From positions 1 through 39,551 of the forward strand of contig CALFOZ010000231.1 of assembly GCA_937919205.1 (NCBI GenBank): a stretch of DNA of 39,551 nt, written 5' to 3'. The notes beneath the pieces were generated by a model that made no database searches, was not told the origin of the DNA, and saw only the letters and a program-made list of their open reading frames with translations. The translations under genes and the position numbers were made by a program. Below are positions 19,508 to 28,793 of the stretch, one piece after another. The DNA comes from an uncultured Planctomycetia bacterium. Lineage in GTDB: Bacteria; Planctomycetota; Phycisphaerae; Phycisphaerales; SM1A02. The first letter of the stretch is position 1. Each line of letters starts with the position of its first letter.

Positions 19508-19822
19508 ATGTTTCACGGACCGCTTGAAATGATGAATGAAACCGAAGTCGGCCACGGTTGGCAATTCATCGCGCAATGTATCGAGCCCAGTGGAACACTT
19601 CGTAAAATTACTTTTGGATTGAATTGGGCCGACTACGATTTGCTCTGTCCCGATGGCGGCACCGAGCCGGCCTTGGTTGCTGAAACGGTGTTACGCTGGT
19701 TGATCGCCAACGTGAAACCTGAACAACTCACCAATCGCCTTGATGCGAGCTTGGCGCGGCGAATTGATCCCAAGGCCGACGAGCAAATTCGCCGTCTATT
19801 CATCCAGCGCGATCAACCATAA
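19508..19822 (+). CDS. Small conserved-looking hypothetical protein
   Basis: 104-aa ORF in good coding context following the GT-C gene; its 3' end overlaps the convergent kinase gene by 23 bp. Confidence 0.5.
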   Translation: MFHGPLEMMNETEVGHGWQFIAQCIEPSGTLRKITFGLNWADYDLLCPDGGTEPALVAETVLRWLIANVKPEQLTNRLDASLARRIDPKADEQIRRLFIQRDQP

Positions 19823-21341
19823 GCGGCGGCAACTTCTTGGCGCGAAAATCCAAGGGCATCTCCACCCAAAAACTTGATCCCTTTGAGTTGGATTCAATCC
19901 CAAGTTTGGCTCCCAACATGGCGGAAAGTTCGCGGCAAATAGCTAAACCAAGCCCAGTTCCGCCGTGACTTTTTGTATGGCTGGCGTCCACTTGGCGAAA
20001 TTTTTCAAAGATCGTCTGTTGCATATCCAAAGGAATTCCCGGACCGCGATCCACAACTGCTAAGCGCAGTCCGGGCGCGCCGTCCACGGACCACACATCC
20101 GCGCGCACGATCACGCAGGAACCTTCGGGAGAAAATTTAATCGCGTTGCTGACAAAGTTGTACAAAATTTGCTGTAACTTTCCTGGATCGGTTTCCACCG
20201 TTGGCAATCCATCGGGGCGGTGAATCTCCAGCGTGATTTTTTTTAAATCCGCTTGGGGGCGCATGATGGCGCAAATACCCTCCAGCAAGTCGATAATGCT
20301 GGAATTGGAAACACTCAACTCCATTCGGCCAGCCTCGATCTTGGCCATGTCCAACAACTCATTGATCATCTCCAACAATCCGCGGCCGCTCTTTAAAATA
20401 TGCTCGATGTATCGAATGCGTTTGGGATCAGCGTCACTATCCTTGCGCGCCAACTCCGCCAGCAATTCGGCGAATCCAATCACACTGTTCAAGGGCGTGC
20501 GCAACTCATGCGAAACATTCGCCAAAAATTCACTCTTCAATCGGTTGCTTTCAAACAATCCAACATTGGCCTCGCTTAATTGAACCAACTTGAAATCCAG
20601 ACTTTCATTCATGCTTTGCAATTGTTTTTGGCTTCCATTGAGCGTGGCCACCATGGAGTTGAATGAAGTTCCAAGTTCCTCCAATTCATCGCCCGTGCGC
20701 AACTGACTGCGGCTTGAAAGATCGCCGGCGCGCACGCGGTTGGCCACGTCGCGTAGGCGCCGAACGGCGCGCAAATAGCCGCGCACCACAAAAAGGCGCA
20801 CCGCGAAGATCATTCCAATCCACGCCAATCCGCCGCCAATCAAAATATAAATTTGATCCTGCCAAATCAAACGCGCCGTCGCATCAGCGGAACGTTGCAT
20901 TGAAATCACTCCGGTCAGTGGCAACTTCCTCCACGCCGCATCGGGCACCTCCAATGAAATTGCCTGCCCCGTGGTCACAAGCTCCGCTTGATTGCCACGC
21001 AAGGCGCGGACATAGCGCGACACGAAAGCGTCACCGCTTTGTTGCAATTCGTAACGATCAAAAATATCAGGCGAGGCGGCGAACTCGTCGAACGCGCTTG
21101 AAAGAAATTGATCCCCGCCCGCCGCCTTGGCATCGGATCCCTTGACAAACCGAAACTGGTCGATGGAAATGTCAGGATTCTTACCCCAAACCTTTGAAAA
21201 ATCTCGCATGCTTTGCAGTTGTTGCGCCACGCTTGAATCGCGGATTTGAAACCACGGAATCGCCATGGCGCCGGAAATTGCCACCGCGGCCACCGCGCCC
21301 ATCACGAGCTGACTTCGTTGAGTGAGACTGAGTCTCGCCAT
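19800..21341 (-). CDS. Membrane sensor histidine kinase (N-terminal sensor, HAMP, HisKA, HATPase_c)
   Basis: TM regions, HAMP-like segment, H-box FLANVSHELRTPLNSVIGFAELL, N-box ILYNFVSNAIKFSPEG, VVDRGPGIP, GGTGLGLAICREL. Confidence 0.94.
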   Translation of the reverse strand: MARLSLTQRSQLVMGAVAAVAISGAMAIPWFQIRDSSVAQQLQSMRDFSKVWGKNPDISIDQFRFVKGSDAKAAGGDQFLSSAFDEFAASPDIFDRYELQQSGDAFVSRYVRALRGNQAELVTTGQAISLEVPDAAWRKLPLTGVISMQRSADATARLIWQDQIYILIGGGLAWIGMIFAVRLFVVRGYLRAVRRLRDVANRVRAGDLSSRSQLRTGDELEELGTSFNSMVATLNGSQKQLQSMNESLDFKLVQLSEANVGLFESNRLKSEFLANVSHELRTPLNSVIGFAELLAELARKDSDADPKRIRYIEHILKSGRGLLEMINELLDMAKIEAGRMELSVSNSSIIDLLEGICAIMRPQADLKKITLEIHRPDGLPTVETDPGKLQQILYNFVSNAIKFSPEGSCVIVRADVWSVDGAPGLRLAVVDRGPGIPLDMQQTIFEKFRQVDASHTKSHGGTGLGLAICRELSAMLGAKLGIESNSKGSSFWVEMPLDFRAKKLPPLMVDRAG

Positions 21342-21379
21342 GTTGCACGAAGCATAGCGGGCGTGCGTATTCTGTCACC

Positions 21380-21745
21380 ATGCATCGACCTGGTTCAAAT
21401 AGCGATCAGATGGAACCCGAGGATTTTCTATGTGATTTTTGCGGGCGTTCGTGGACTGTTGCCCAGCCATTTGTGGAGGGTCATCAAGGGAGTTGTCTCT
21501 GTGGCGAATGCTTGAACAGAGCGCTCCATGCGTTTGCAAGCAACAAAGTTGAGCCCACGTGCTCCGATCTTTGCACAATGTGTTTGGAGGCGCGCAAAGA
21601 ACCCGCGTGGTGCGCGCCGGCGCCAGCCCACTCTCCGGCTGACCGCTCAGTGGCGCGCGTCTGTCGGCCTTGCTCCACGCAAGCCACGCGCACGCTTGAA
21701 CGCGATCCTGAATCGGGATGGAAACGCCCCGTTGCCAACACATAA
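21380..21745 (+). CDS. Small Cys-rich protein with ClpX-type zinc-binding module and additional CxxC pairs
   Basis: DFLCDFCGRSWTVAQPFVEGHQGSCLCGECLNRAL resembles the ClpX zinc-binding domain; further CSDLCTMC and CRPC. Confidence 0.6.
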   Translation: MHRPGSNSDQMEPEDFLCDFCGRSWTVAQPFVEGHQGSCLCGECLNRALHAFASNKVEPTCSDLCTMCLEARKEPAWCAPAPAHSPADRSVARVCRPCSTQATRTLERDPESGWKRPVANT

Positions 21746-21817
21746 ATACAGCGTGAATACATGCGAGATTGACGCGGTTGAGCACGCGCGCAGTCAACGA
21801 AGCGGCGCGCCCATGAA

Positions 21818-22468
21818 TCAACCTCGTTTGATCAATGTGGCCGAATGAAATGGCCGGCCTTCGCGGCGATATTTGCGCTCAAAATTAGTTCCCACCACTT
21901 CGCCTTCGCCCGCGCTGGCTGGCGGCGCGAATTCCTTGCGCATGAATAAATCATCCGACGCCGCGATCAACTCCTCATACCACTTCCATAAATCATCGTG
22001 GTCACTGACCAGGCGCACTTCTCCATTGGCTTGCAACACACGGTGAAATTGCTCCAAAGAAGCGCGCTGTAACACGCGGCGTTTGTGATGGCGCGCCTTG
22101 GGCCACGGATCGCTGAAGTACAAATGAATAATTGCCACGCTGTGATCGGCAACCCAATACGTGATGAACTCCACCGCGTTGGCGTACAACATGCGCACAT
22201 TTTTCAGCGCATGCCGGCTCACGCGATCAGTGGCGTGTCGAAAAAATTCGCCCGCATTCTCCACGCCAAGAAAATCCCGCTCGGGACAACGCGTGGCTTC
22301 TTGCACTAGAAAAGTTCCCTTGCCAGATCCAATTTCAATTTCATAGGGGCGCGCAGAATCACGCCCGCTGAAAAAATACTCCGCTCCAATCTTGCCACTC
22401 TCTGGAGTTGGTAAATCCCTTTGATTCCAGCCCCATGGCTTTAAATCTGGAAGCGCTCGATCGGTCAA
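21818..22468 (-). CDS. trmB: tRNA (guanine-N7-)-methyltransferase
   Basis: EIEIGSGKGTFLVQEA, FLGVE, HLYFSDPWPKARHHKRRVLQ, LVSDHDDLWKWYEE. Confidence 0.95.
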   Translation of the reverse strand: MTDRALPDLKPWGWNQRDLPTPESGKIGAEYFFSGRDSARPYEIEIGSGKGTFLVQEATRCPERDFLGVENAGEFFRHATDRVSRHALKNVRMLYANAVEFITYWVADHSVAIIHLYFSDPWPKARHHKRRVLQRASLEQFHRVLQANGEVRLVSDHDDLWKWYEELIAASDDLFMRKEFAPPASAGEGEVVGTNFERKYRREGRPFHSATLIKRG

Positions 22469-22473
22469 TGGGT

Positions 22474-23262
22474 TTATCGACTGGAAGATTTTTGAGCGGC
22501 GGTCTTCTTGGACTTTGCAGACGCGCTCTTAGAGGAAGCCTTGGTGCTGGCAACTTTCTTGGCGGCTGGCTTCTTCGCGGAAGTTTTCTTAACGGTCGCC
22601 TTCTTCGTGGAAGCTTTCTTGGCGGTCGTCTTCTTTGTGGAAATTTTCTTAGCGGTCGTTTTCTTTGTGGAACTTTTCTTAGCGGGCGTCTTCTTCGTTG
22701 ACGACTTCGCTGTGGCCATTGTGGCGCGGGAAACATCCTCAACAGCGATCATGTGTAGCGCGGACTTGCCCTCGCCATGCTTCTTGCTTGGCATGCTTTC
22801 GCCCGCGGATTTCGCTGGCACATTGCGCCGCCACTCCACACGCGGCGCGTCGGCCCACATTCCTTCAAGGTCATACCACGCGCGCTGGCCTGGCTCGAAC
22901 AAATGAACCACCACATCCACAAAATCAGCGGCGATCCATGTTCCATTGGTGTCGCGGTCGCGCTTCCACCGCGGCGATCCGTGTTGCGCGCCAAAAGCCT
23001 TCAACTGATCGGACACCGACTTCATTTGTCGATCGCTTGTTCCACTGACAATCACCAAATACTCGCACAGTTGATTGCGCCCGCGCACATCGATCAACAC
23101 AACCTGCTCGCATTTCAACTCAGAGGACAACCGCGCCAACTCAATGGCGAACTCGCGAATCACTTTCGGATCGCCTTGACTTTGCGAGCGCGAAAGATTC
23201 GCAGACCCAACACTATTCTTCGCGGCCTGCGTCAGGCCTGCGGAAGAAACTTCAGTTGTCAC
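22474..23262 (-). CDS. rsfS: Ribosome silencing factor RsfS with Lys/Ala/Thr/Ser-rich C-terminal tail
   Basis: Iojap/RsfS core [39 protein letters not shown]...[32 protein letters not shown], followed by a KKTTAKK-type tail. Confidence 0.92.
   Translation of the reverse strand: MTTEVSSAGLTQAAKNSVGSANLSRSQSQGDPKVIREFAIELARLSSELKCEQVVLIDVRGRNQLCEYLVIVSGTSDRQMKSVSDQLKAFGAQHGSPRWKRDRDTNGTWIAADFVDVVVHLFEPGQRAWYDLEGMWADAPRVEWRRNVPAKSAGESMPSKKHGEGKSALHMIAVEDVSRATMATAKSSTKKTPAKKSSTKKTTAKKISTKKTTAKKASTKKATVKKTSAKKPAAKKVASTKASSKSASAKSKKTAAQKSSSR
22552..22701 (-). repeat. Five tandem 30-bp (decapeptide) repeats inside rsf[51 protein letters not shown]
   Basis: Direct count of residues 188-237 of the 262-aa ORF shows a 10-aa period, visible as a 30-bp period in DNA. 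Confidence 0.9.
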
Positions 23263-23549
23263 TCGCTGCGACCCCGCGACATGCCACGACCACCAGCGGT
23301 CTTGGATGACTTGCCCTTGGCTCCGGCCTTCACGCCCGCGCTACCTTCACGGCCAGTCGCCGCGCCAGGTCGACCCAATTCAATTGGCGGAGGACGACGC
23401 ACTTCACGTCGCTTGCGCTCGGAAGGCTTCTCGTAGTACTGGCGCTTCTTGACCTCTTTGGTCAGGCCTTCCTTCTCGCAGATTTTTTTGAAACGTCGCA
23501 GAAGTTGTTCCGCGGATTCACCAGCTCTAGCCTTGATACGAATCGCCAT
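23259..23549 (-). CDS. rpsU: 30S ribosomal protein S21 with basic C-terminal extension
   Basis: [52 protein letters not shown]; 4-bp overlap with rsfS. Start corrected from the track start at 23591. Confidence 0.92.
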   Translation of the reverse strand: MAIRIKARAGESAEQLLRRFKKICEKEGLTKEVKKRQYYEKPSERKRREVRRPPPIELGRPGAATGREGSAGVKAGAKGKSSKTAGGRGMSRGRSE

Positions 23550-23657
23550 AGTTTCAGTAGTCCTTTGTGGGTTAAAGTTAAAGAGCCGCACATCATGACC
23601 GTTTTATGCCTTTGCCGCAAGCGGTCATGCGAATGATTTTTCAGCCATAATGAGTCC

Positions 23658-24149
23658 ATGCCCCTATTGGTCGACACCCTGAATGTGCTCCATGTCACAG
23701 GGGTTTTACCGCCAGAATTGGCTGGTCCCGAGCCCGCCGACTTGGCCGATTGGATTCAACGTAGCCGCTACCGCCGTCAAAAGGTTTCATTGGTCTGCGA
23801 TGGAAAGAAACCATCTCAACAAAGTTTTTCGCGCGGCAGTTTGGTGACCCTGATCTGGACTGGCTCGCAAAAAGCCGATGATCGCATTGCGGCGCTACTT
23901 CACAGTTCCAGCCATCCGCGCCAGCACATTGTGGTTTCATCCGATCGCGCCGTGCAACGCGCCGCCGCGCGCCAAGGCGCTAAAATAATTTCAAGTCCGA
24001 CTTTCTTGGAGCATCTTGTGAATGATTTGCGACGAACTCCGCAGGCACACACGCCTAACCGCAACGTGACATTGGATAATGAAAGTGTGCAGAAGTGGCT
24101 TGAGACATTTGGACTGGACGGCGCGAAAAAACCAAAAGGAAAAAAATGA
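23658..24149 (+). CDS. YacP-like NYN-domain (PIN-like) ribonuclease family protein
   Basis: LLVDTLNVLHVTGVLP, VSLVCDG, WTGSQKADDRIAALLHSS, IVVSSDRAVQRAAARQGAKIISSPTFL. Confidence 0.75.
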   Translation: MPLLVDTLNVLHVTGVLPPELAGPEPADLADWIQRSRYRRQKVSLVCDGKKPSQQSFSRGSLVTLIWTGSQKADDRIAALLHSSSHPRQHIVVSSDRAVQRAAARQGAKIISSPTFLEHLVNDLRRTPQAHTPNRNVTLDNESVQKWLETFGLDGAKKPKGKK

Positions 24150-24766
24150 ACGCAAGCAACAACGCCTTCGACTTTGATCATCCGCCAATCGATCCCGTGG
24201 CCGCCTGCGCGCATTGGTTTGAGCAGGCCAAAAAACTTCCACTGGCCAATCCAAACGCCATGACGCTGTCCACCGTTGGCGCCGATGGCCATCCATCTTC
24301 ACGCATTGTGTTGTTGCGCGGCTTTGACGAGCACGGCGCGGTCTTCTACAGCAACCGCGAAAGCAGAAAGGGCATGGCCTTGGCGGCGCACCCGCGCGCG
24401 TCCCTGCTTTTTCATTGGGACGAGGATCCAATTGGTCGACAAATCAACATTGAAGGCGCGGTCACATTCACAAGCGACGCGCAAAGCGACGCCTATTGGC
24501 TCACGCGTCCGCGTGAAAGCCAGATCAGCGCGTGGGCTAGCGCGCAAAGCAAGCCAATTGCAAATCGCGCCGCAATGCAACAAACGCAAGATGAATTTGA
24601 AGCCAAATTTGCTGGAAAAACCGTTCCTCGGCCGCCGCACTGGGGCGGCTACCGCGTGGCGCTTGAGCGAATTGAATTGTGGCAAGGAAATAAATTTCGC
24701 TCCCATGATCGCGTGGTGTACACGCGCGCCGGGTCGAACTGGAATGTGCAGCGACTGTGCCCGTGA
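24146..24766 (+). CDS. pdxH: Pyridoxamine 5'-phosphate oxidase
   Basis: NAMTLSTVGADGHPSSRIVLLRGFDEHGAVFYSNRESRKG, GRQINIEGAV, PRPPHWGGYRVALERIELWQG. Confidence 0.95.
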   Translation: MNASNNAFDFDHPPIDPVAACAHWFEQAKKLPLANPNAMTLSTVGADGHPSSRIVLLRGFDEHGAVFYSNRESRKGMALAAHPRASLLFHWDEDPIGRQINIEGAVTFTSDAQSDAYWLTRPRESQISAWASAQSKPIANRAAMQQTQDEFEAKFAGKTVPRPPHWGGYRVALERIELWQGNKFRSHDRVVYTRAGSNWNVQRLCP

Positions 24767-24827
24767 TCGAGTGCGCGACTGCGCGTCATTGGACGCGGCG
24801 CACGCCAGAAAATAAAATGCGCGTGCG

Positions 24828-27800
24828 TTACGCCATGGCCTCGGAATTGCGCGACGCGCCTTGCCACGCGCGAGGTTTTTTTCCCGGCGGAATCCAACCA
24901 CCGTGCACGGTGGCATCGCCCAATTCGGCGAGCATGGCGCGAATTCTAGAAAGTAAATTCTGATCTGGCACCACGCGCAAGCCGCGGGCCATCATCACCA
25001 CCTCGCGCCCATCTTCAAGTTGTAAACGCAACCACGTGTCCACCGGTCGGCCATCAAGCGCCTGCATGCCACCAGCGGCTTGACGCAACACGCCGGCCAC
25101 CATGTTCCACACGCCACGCAATTGCGATTCTGATTGTCCGCTTGCGCAACGCAGGCGAATCTCCAGTTTGGTGGCCAGATATTCCTGGGCTCGCTCAATT
25201 GGAATCACCCGATCCATGATCACGCTTGGCTCGGCGCGCGATCGATCCAAATGACCAATCACAATTACAAGGCGATCCACCTGCAAAAACTCGCCATATT
25301 TGGCGAAGGCCTCCGGAAAAATAACGCCGTCGGATTGTCCAGATCGATCGGACAATGTGAGCATGGCCATGTGCCGTCCAGGATCGCGCCCCTTCTGACT
25401 CACCGTGGCGCGAAGTCTGCTGACCACTCCAGCCAACACCACCGGCGCGTCGCCCGGCATCTGCGCAATGGCGCGACTGTCCGCAGTGCAAAAAGTCGAA
25501 ACAACTTCCTTGAAATCATCCAGCGGATGACCGCTCACATGAAATCCAATCGCCTCCTTCTCCATCGCCAACATCGTGGCGCGGTCCCATGCCGGAATAT
25601 TTTGAGGCAGAGCCGACACGCCATCTTTTGTACCGTTGGGCGTGGATTCTTCAAACGCTCCAAACATGCTGAGCTGTCCATTTTGCCGATCCTTGGCGCG
25701 CTCTTGTCCCGAACGGATCGCCTCTGGAATTGCGGCAACCAACGCGGCGCGTGATTGCACTCCATGCAACGAGTCGAACGCTCCGCCTTTCACCATCGCA
25801 TCCAAGGTGGATTTGGAAATAGCGCGTCCATCGGCGCGATCACAAAAGTCGAAAAAGTCCTTGTAAAGACCATCTTTCTTGCGTTGCGCAACGGCCGCGC
25901 GCGCCGCGGCCTCGCCCGCGCCCGCAATGGCTTGCAAACCAAATCGAACATGTCCATGCAACGCGTCGGCGGGATCTCCATCGGCAAAGACCACCGCGAA
26001 ATCCGTCTCGCTCAAATTGATATCCGGCGGTCGAACCTCAACGCCAATGTGTGGATGGGCCTTTGTGCAATCGCTCCACACACAGCGTTTGCAATCCTCC
26101 AAATACACCGCCCAATCCTCAAGCTTGCGCGCTTGGCTTTCCAAACTCAACACCGACGCCATATAAAATGCGGGAAAGAAAGTTTTAAGATACGCCGTTT
26201 GATACGCCACGATGGCGTACCCAGTGGAATGGCTCTTGTTGAATCCATATCCGGCGAATCGCAAAATCAGATTGAACAAATTCGCCGCGTCTTGTTGATC
26301 CACTCCGCGCGTGATGGAACCCGCAACAAAATCCGCGCGCGCCGATTCAATCACATCCGTTTTCTTTTTACTAATGGCCTTGATGATGGTGTACGCCGCG
26401 CGAAGCGGAATGCCGCCAAGTTGATGCAACACCTGCATGACTTGCTCTTGATACACCATGATTCCATAGGTCTCGGCCGTCAATCGATCCACCATCTCGT
26501 GCAACTTGGGCACGGGTTGGCGTTTATTTTTGCGCGCGTTGAAGTCGGAAATCAATTCCATCGGGCCCGGCCGAAACAAGGCGTTTGCCGCGATTAAATC
26601 CTCTAAACGATCGGGCTGCATGTCCACCAACAACTTGCGCATGCCGCCAGATTCAAACTGAAAAATACCCATGGTGTCGCCGCGGCGAAACAACGCCAAC
26701 ACCCGTTGATCCTCCGTGGGGATGCGATCAAGATCAAGTGGATGCGGTCCTCCATCGCCCTTGGTTCGACCCAACGCGCTCCAGATCGCGTCTTCATCAA
26801 GTCCGCCACGAATCATTTGTCGACAACGTTCAATAGTGGTCAGCGTGCGCAGGCCAAGAAAATCCATTTTTAACAAGCCAGCTTGTTCGCAAGTTGGTCC
26901 ATCCCACTGCGTCACCACTTCCTCACCCTTGCCCGTCGCTAGGCACAATGGAACAATTTCATCCAACGGCCGCGTCGCAATCACCACGCCCGCGGCGTGA
27001 ATGCTGGCGTTGCGCGCGTGTCCTTCAAGCGCTTGCGCGTGCTCCAACACTTTGGCGATCAATGGATCCGCTTTCATCGCATGTTGCAATTCAGGCTCGC
27101 GGTTAATCGCCTGCGCCAGTGTGATGTTCAACTCGTCCGGCACCATGTTGGACAGGCGTTGTCCATCCGTGGGCGTCAGGCCCATGACGCGCGCGACATC
27201 CTTCACCGCGGCCTTGGCTTTCAATCTTCCAAAGGTGATGATCTGCGCCACATGTCCATATTTTTGGCGCACATATTCCAACACGCGGGCGCGCCCATCT
27301 TGGCAAAGGTCAACGTCGATATCTGGATACTCGTTGCGATCTGGATCCGTAAAGCGCTCAAAGAGCAGGCCAAATCGCTCGGGACAAGCGTTGGAAAGCC
27401 CCAGCACATATCCAACCATCGTGCCCACGCCACTGCCTCTGGCGATGGCGGGAATTCCCTGTTGCCTTGCCCAATTCACGAAATCCCAAACAATTAAAAA
27501 ATAGGCTGAGATACTTTTGTCCGCCAAGATTTTCAACTCGCGCTCCAGGCGCGCTTTGATGACCGGAGTAATTCCCGCCGCGCCATAGCGCCACACAAGC
27601 CCCGCCGCCGCCAACTCGGCCAACGCCTCGTCGCATTCCAGTTTGGCCGTGGCACGATCCTTCGCCGAAGCGTTGGTTGCGTCAAACGGTTTCAATTCAT
27701 ATGCGCAACAAAATTGCTTAAAGACCTCGGTGCCATCCAACGTATCGTCGATTTTTTTCTGCTTTGTCTTTTGCACGCGCACAATGGGCGCGTGGTTTTC

Positions 27801-28700
27801 GCCATGCGGCAATTCCACGTTGCAACGCGCCGCGATAGCGCACGCGTTCTCTATCGACTCGGGAACATCCGCGAACAGCGTGGACATCTCCTCTGGGCTC
27901 TTCACATACAACTGCTCTGGATACTTGATGCGATCGGGCGTGTCCTTGTTCTTGGCCATGCTGATGCAACACAACGTGTCGTGCGTGTCATGATCTTCTT
28001 GGCGTAAAAAATGCGCGTCGTTGTCGCACACCATCGGCAATTTCAATTCCTTGGCCAACTTTTGTAGCAACGGATCAATGCGCCATTGATCCTGGGTATG
28101 CCGCTGTAATTCAATGTAAAAACGCGGCTCTCCGCGCTCATTTTTGCCGAATGTCTTGGCGTGCCACAGGGCCTCGGCGCGCGCGTCGGACCAATGTTTC
28201 TCGTCCTGGGTTTGCGCGAACAGACTCAAGTGATGCGCGATGCTTGAACCAAGATGTCCGTTGATGGCGATGATTCCATCGCCCCACTTTTCAAGCGTGC
28301 TCTTGTCCATGCGCGGCTTGTAATAAAATCCCTTCAAGTACGCGTCCGTGCTCAACTTCATCAAGTTGCGCCAACCCGCAAGATTCTCCGCGAGCAACAC
28401 CAGATGGAACCCTCCATCTTTAAATCCAGTGTGGGTTCGATCCGCGCGATCACCCAAGGCCACATACGCTTCGATTCCTAAAATTGGTTTCACTCCCGCG
28501 TCGCGGGCCGCGTTGTAAAATTCCACAGCTCCATGCAAGTTGCCGTGATCAGTCAACGCCACCGCGTCCATGCCCAATTCCTTCACCCGCTCAACCAAGC
28601 GCTCCATGCGATTGCCACCATCAAGCAAGCTGTACTCGCTGTGCAGGTGAAGATGAGCAAACTGCGGCTTTGAGTTGGCGTGAATATCGTCGGGCACCAA
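24828..28700 (-). CDS. dnaE: DNA polymerase III alpha subunit
   Basis: 1290 aa; PHP domain HLHLHSEYSLLDGGNRMERLV, PDIDVDLCQDGRARVLEYV, AIARGSGVGTMVGYVLGL, QEQVMQVLHQLGGIPLRAAYTIIKAISKK. Confidence 0.97.
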   Translation of the reverse strand: MVPDDIHANSKPQFAHLHLHSEYSLLDGGNRMERLVERVKELGMDAVALTDHGNLHGAVEFYNAARDAGVKPILGIEAYVALGDRADRTHTGFKDGGFHLVLLAENLAGWRNLMKLSTDAYLKGFYYKPRMDKSTLEKWGDGIIAINGHLGSSIAHHLSLFAQTQDEKHWSDARAEALWHAKTFGKNERGEPRFYIELQRHTQDQWRIDPLLQKLAKELKLPMVCDNDAHFLRQEDHDTHDTLCCISMAKNKDTPDRIKYPEQLYVKSPEEMSTLFADVPESIENACAIAARCNVELPHGENHAPIVRVQKTKQKKIDDTLDGTEVFKQFCCAYELKPFDATNASAKDRATAKLECDEALAELAAAGLVWRYGAAGITPVIKARLERELKILADKSISAYFLIVWDFVNWARQQGIPAIARGSGVGTMVGYVLGLSNACPERFGLLFERFTDPDRNEYPDIDVDLCQDGRARVLEYVRQKYGHVAQIITFGRLKAKAAVKDVARVMGLTPTDGQRLSNMVPDELNITLAQAINREPELQHAMKADPLIAKVLEHAQALEGHARNASIHAAGVVIATRPLDEIVPLCLATGKGEEVVTQWDGPTCEQAGLLKMDFLGLRTLTTIERCRQMIRGGLDEDAIWSALGRTKGDGGPHPLDLDRIPTEDQRVLALFRRGDTMGIFQFESGGMRKLLVDMQPDRLEDLIAANALFRPGPMELISDFNARKNKRQPVPKLHEMVDRLTAETYGIMVYQEQVMQVLHQLGGIPLRAAYTIIKAISKKKTDVIESARADFVAGSITRGVDQQDAANLFNLILRFAGYGFNKSHSTGYAIVAYQTAYLKTFFPAFYMASVLSLESQARKLEDWAVYLEDCKRCVWSDCTKAHPHIGVEVRPPDINLSETDFAVVFADGDPADALHGHVRFGLQAIAGAGEAAARAAVAQRKKDGLYKDFFDFCDRADGRAISKSTLDAMVKGGAFDSLHGVQSRAALVAAIPEAIRSGQERAKDRQNGQLSMFGAFEESTPNGTKDGVSALPQNIPAWDRATMLAMEKEAIGFHVSGHPLDDFKEVVSTFCTADSRAIAQMPGDAPVVLAGVVSRLRATVSQKGRDPGRHMAMLTLSDRSGQSDGVIFPEAFAKYGEFLQVDRLVIVIGHLDRSRAEPSVIMDRVIPIERAQEYLATKLEIRLRCASGQSESQLRGVWNMVAGVLRQAAGGMQALDGRPVDTWLRLQLEDGREVVMMARGLRVVPDQNLLSRIRAMLAELGDATVHGGWIPPGKKPRAWQGASRNSEAMA

Positions 28701-28793
28701 AAGTCCTCGTCAAATGTTTGTCAGCGAACATTCCAATAGTAATCCCCTTGCGCCCCGCCACCACCATGTGTCAGGTTGTCCACATTGGTCGCC

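Noticed and set aside
22474-22725. 30-bp periodic repeats considered as a CRISPR or minisatellite
   Set aside because: Repeats are in frame within rsfS, contiguous without unique spacers, and encode a coherent K-rich decapeptide.
25755-26597. 280-aa + strand ORF inside dnaE
   Set aside because: Antisense to conserved DnaE coding sequence; composition typical of a shadow ORF.
24828-28700. Possible intein or fusion in the 1290-aa DnaE
   Set aside because: No intein splice-junction motifs or domain interruption seen; PHP and polymerase motifs read through normally.
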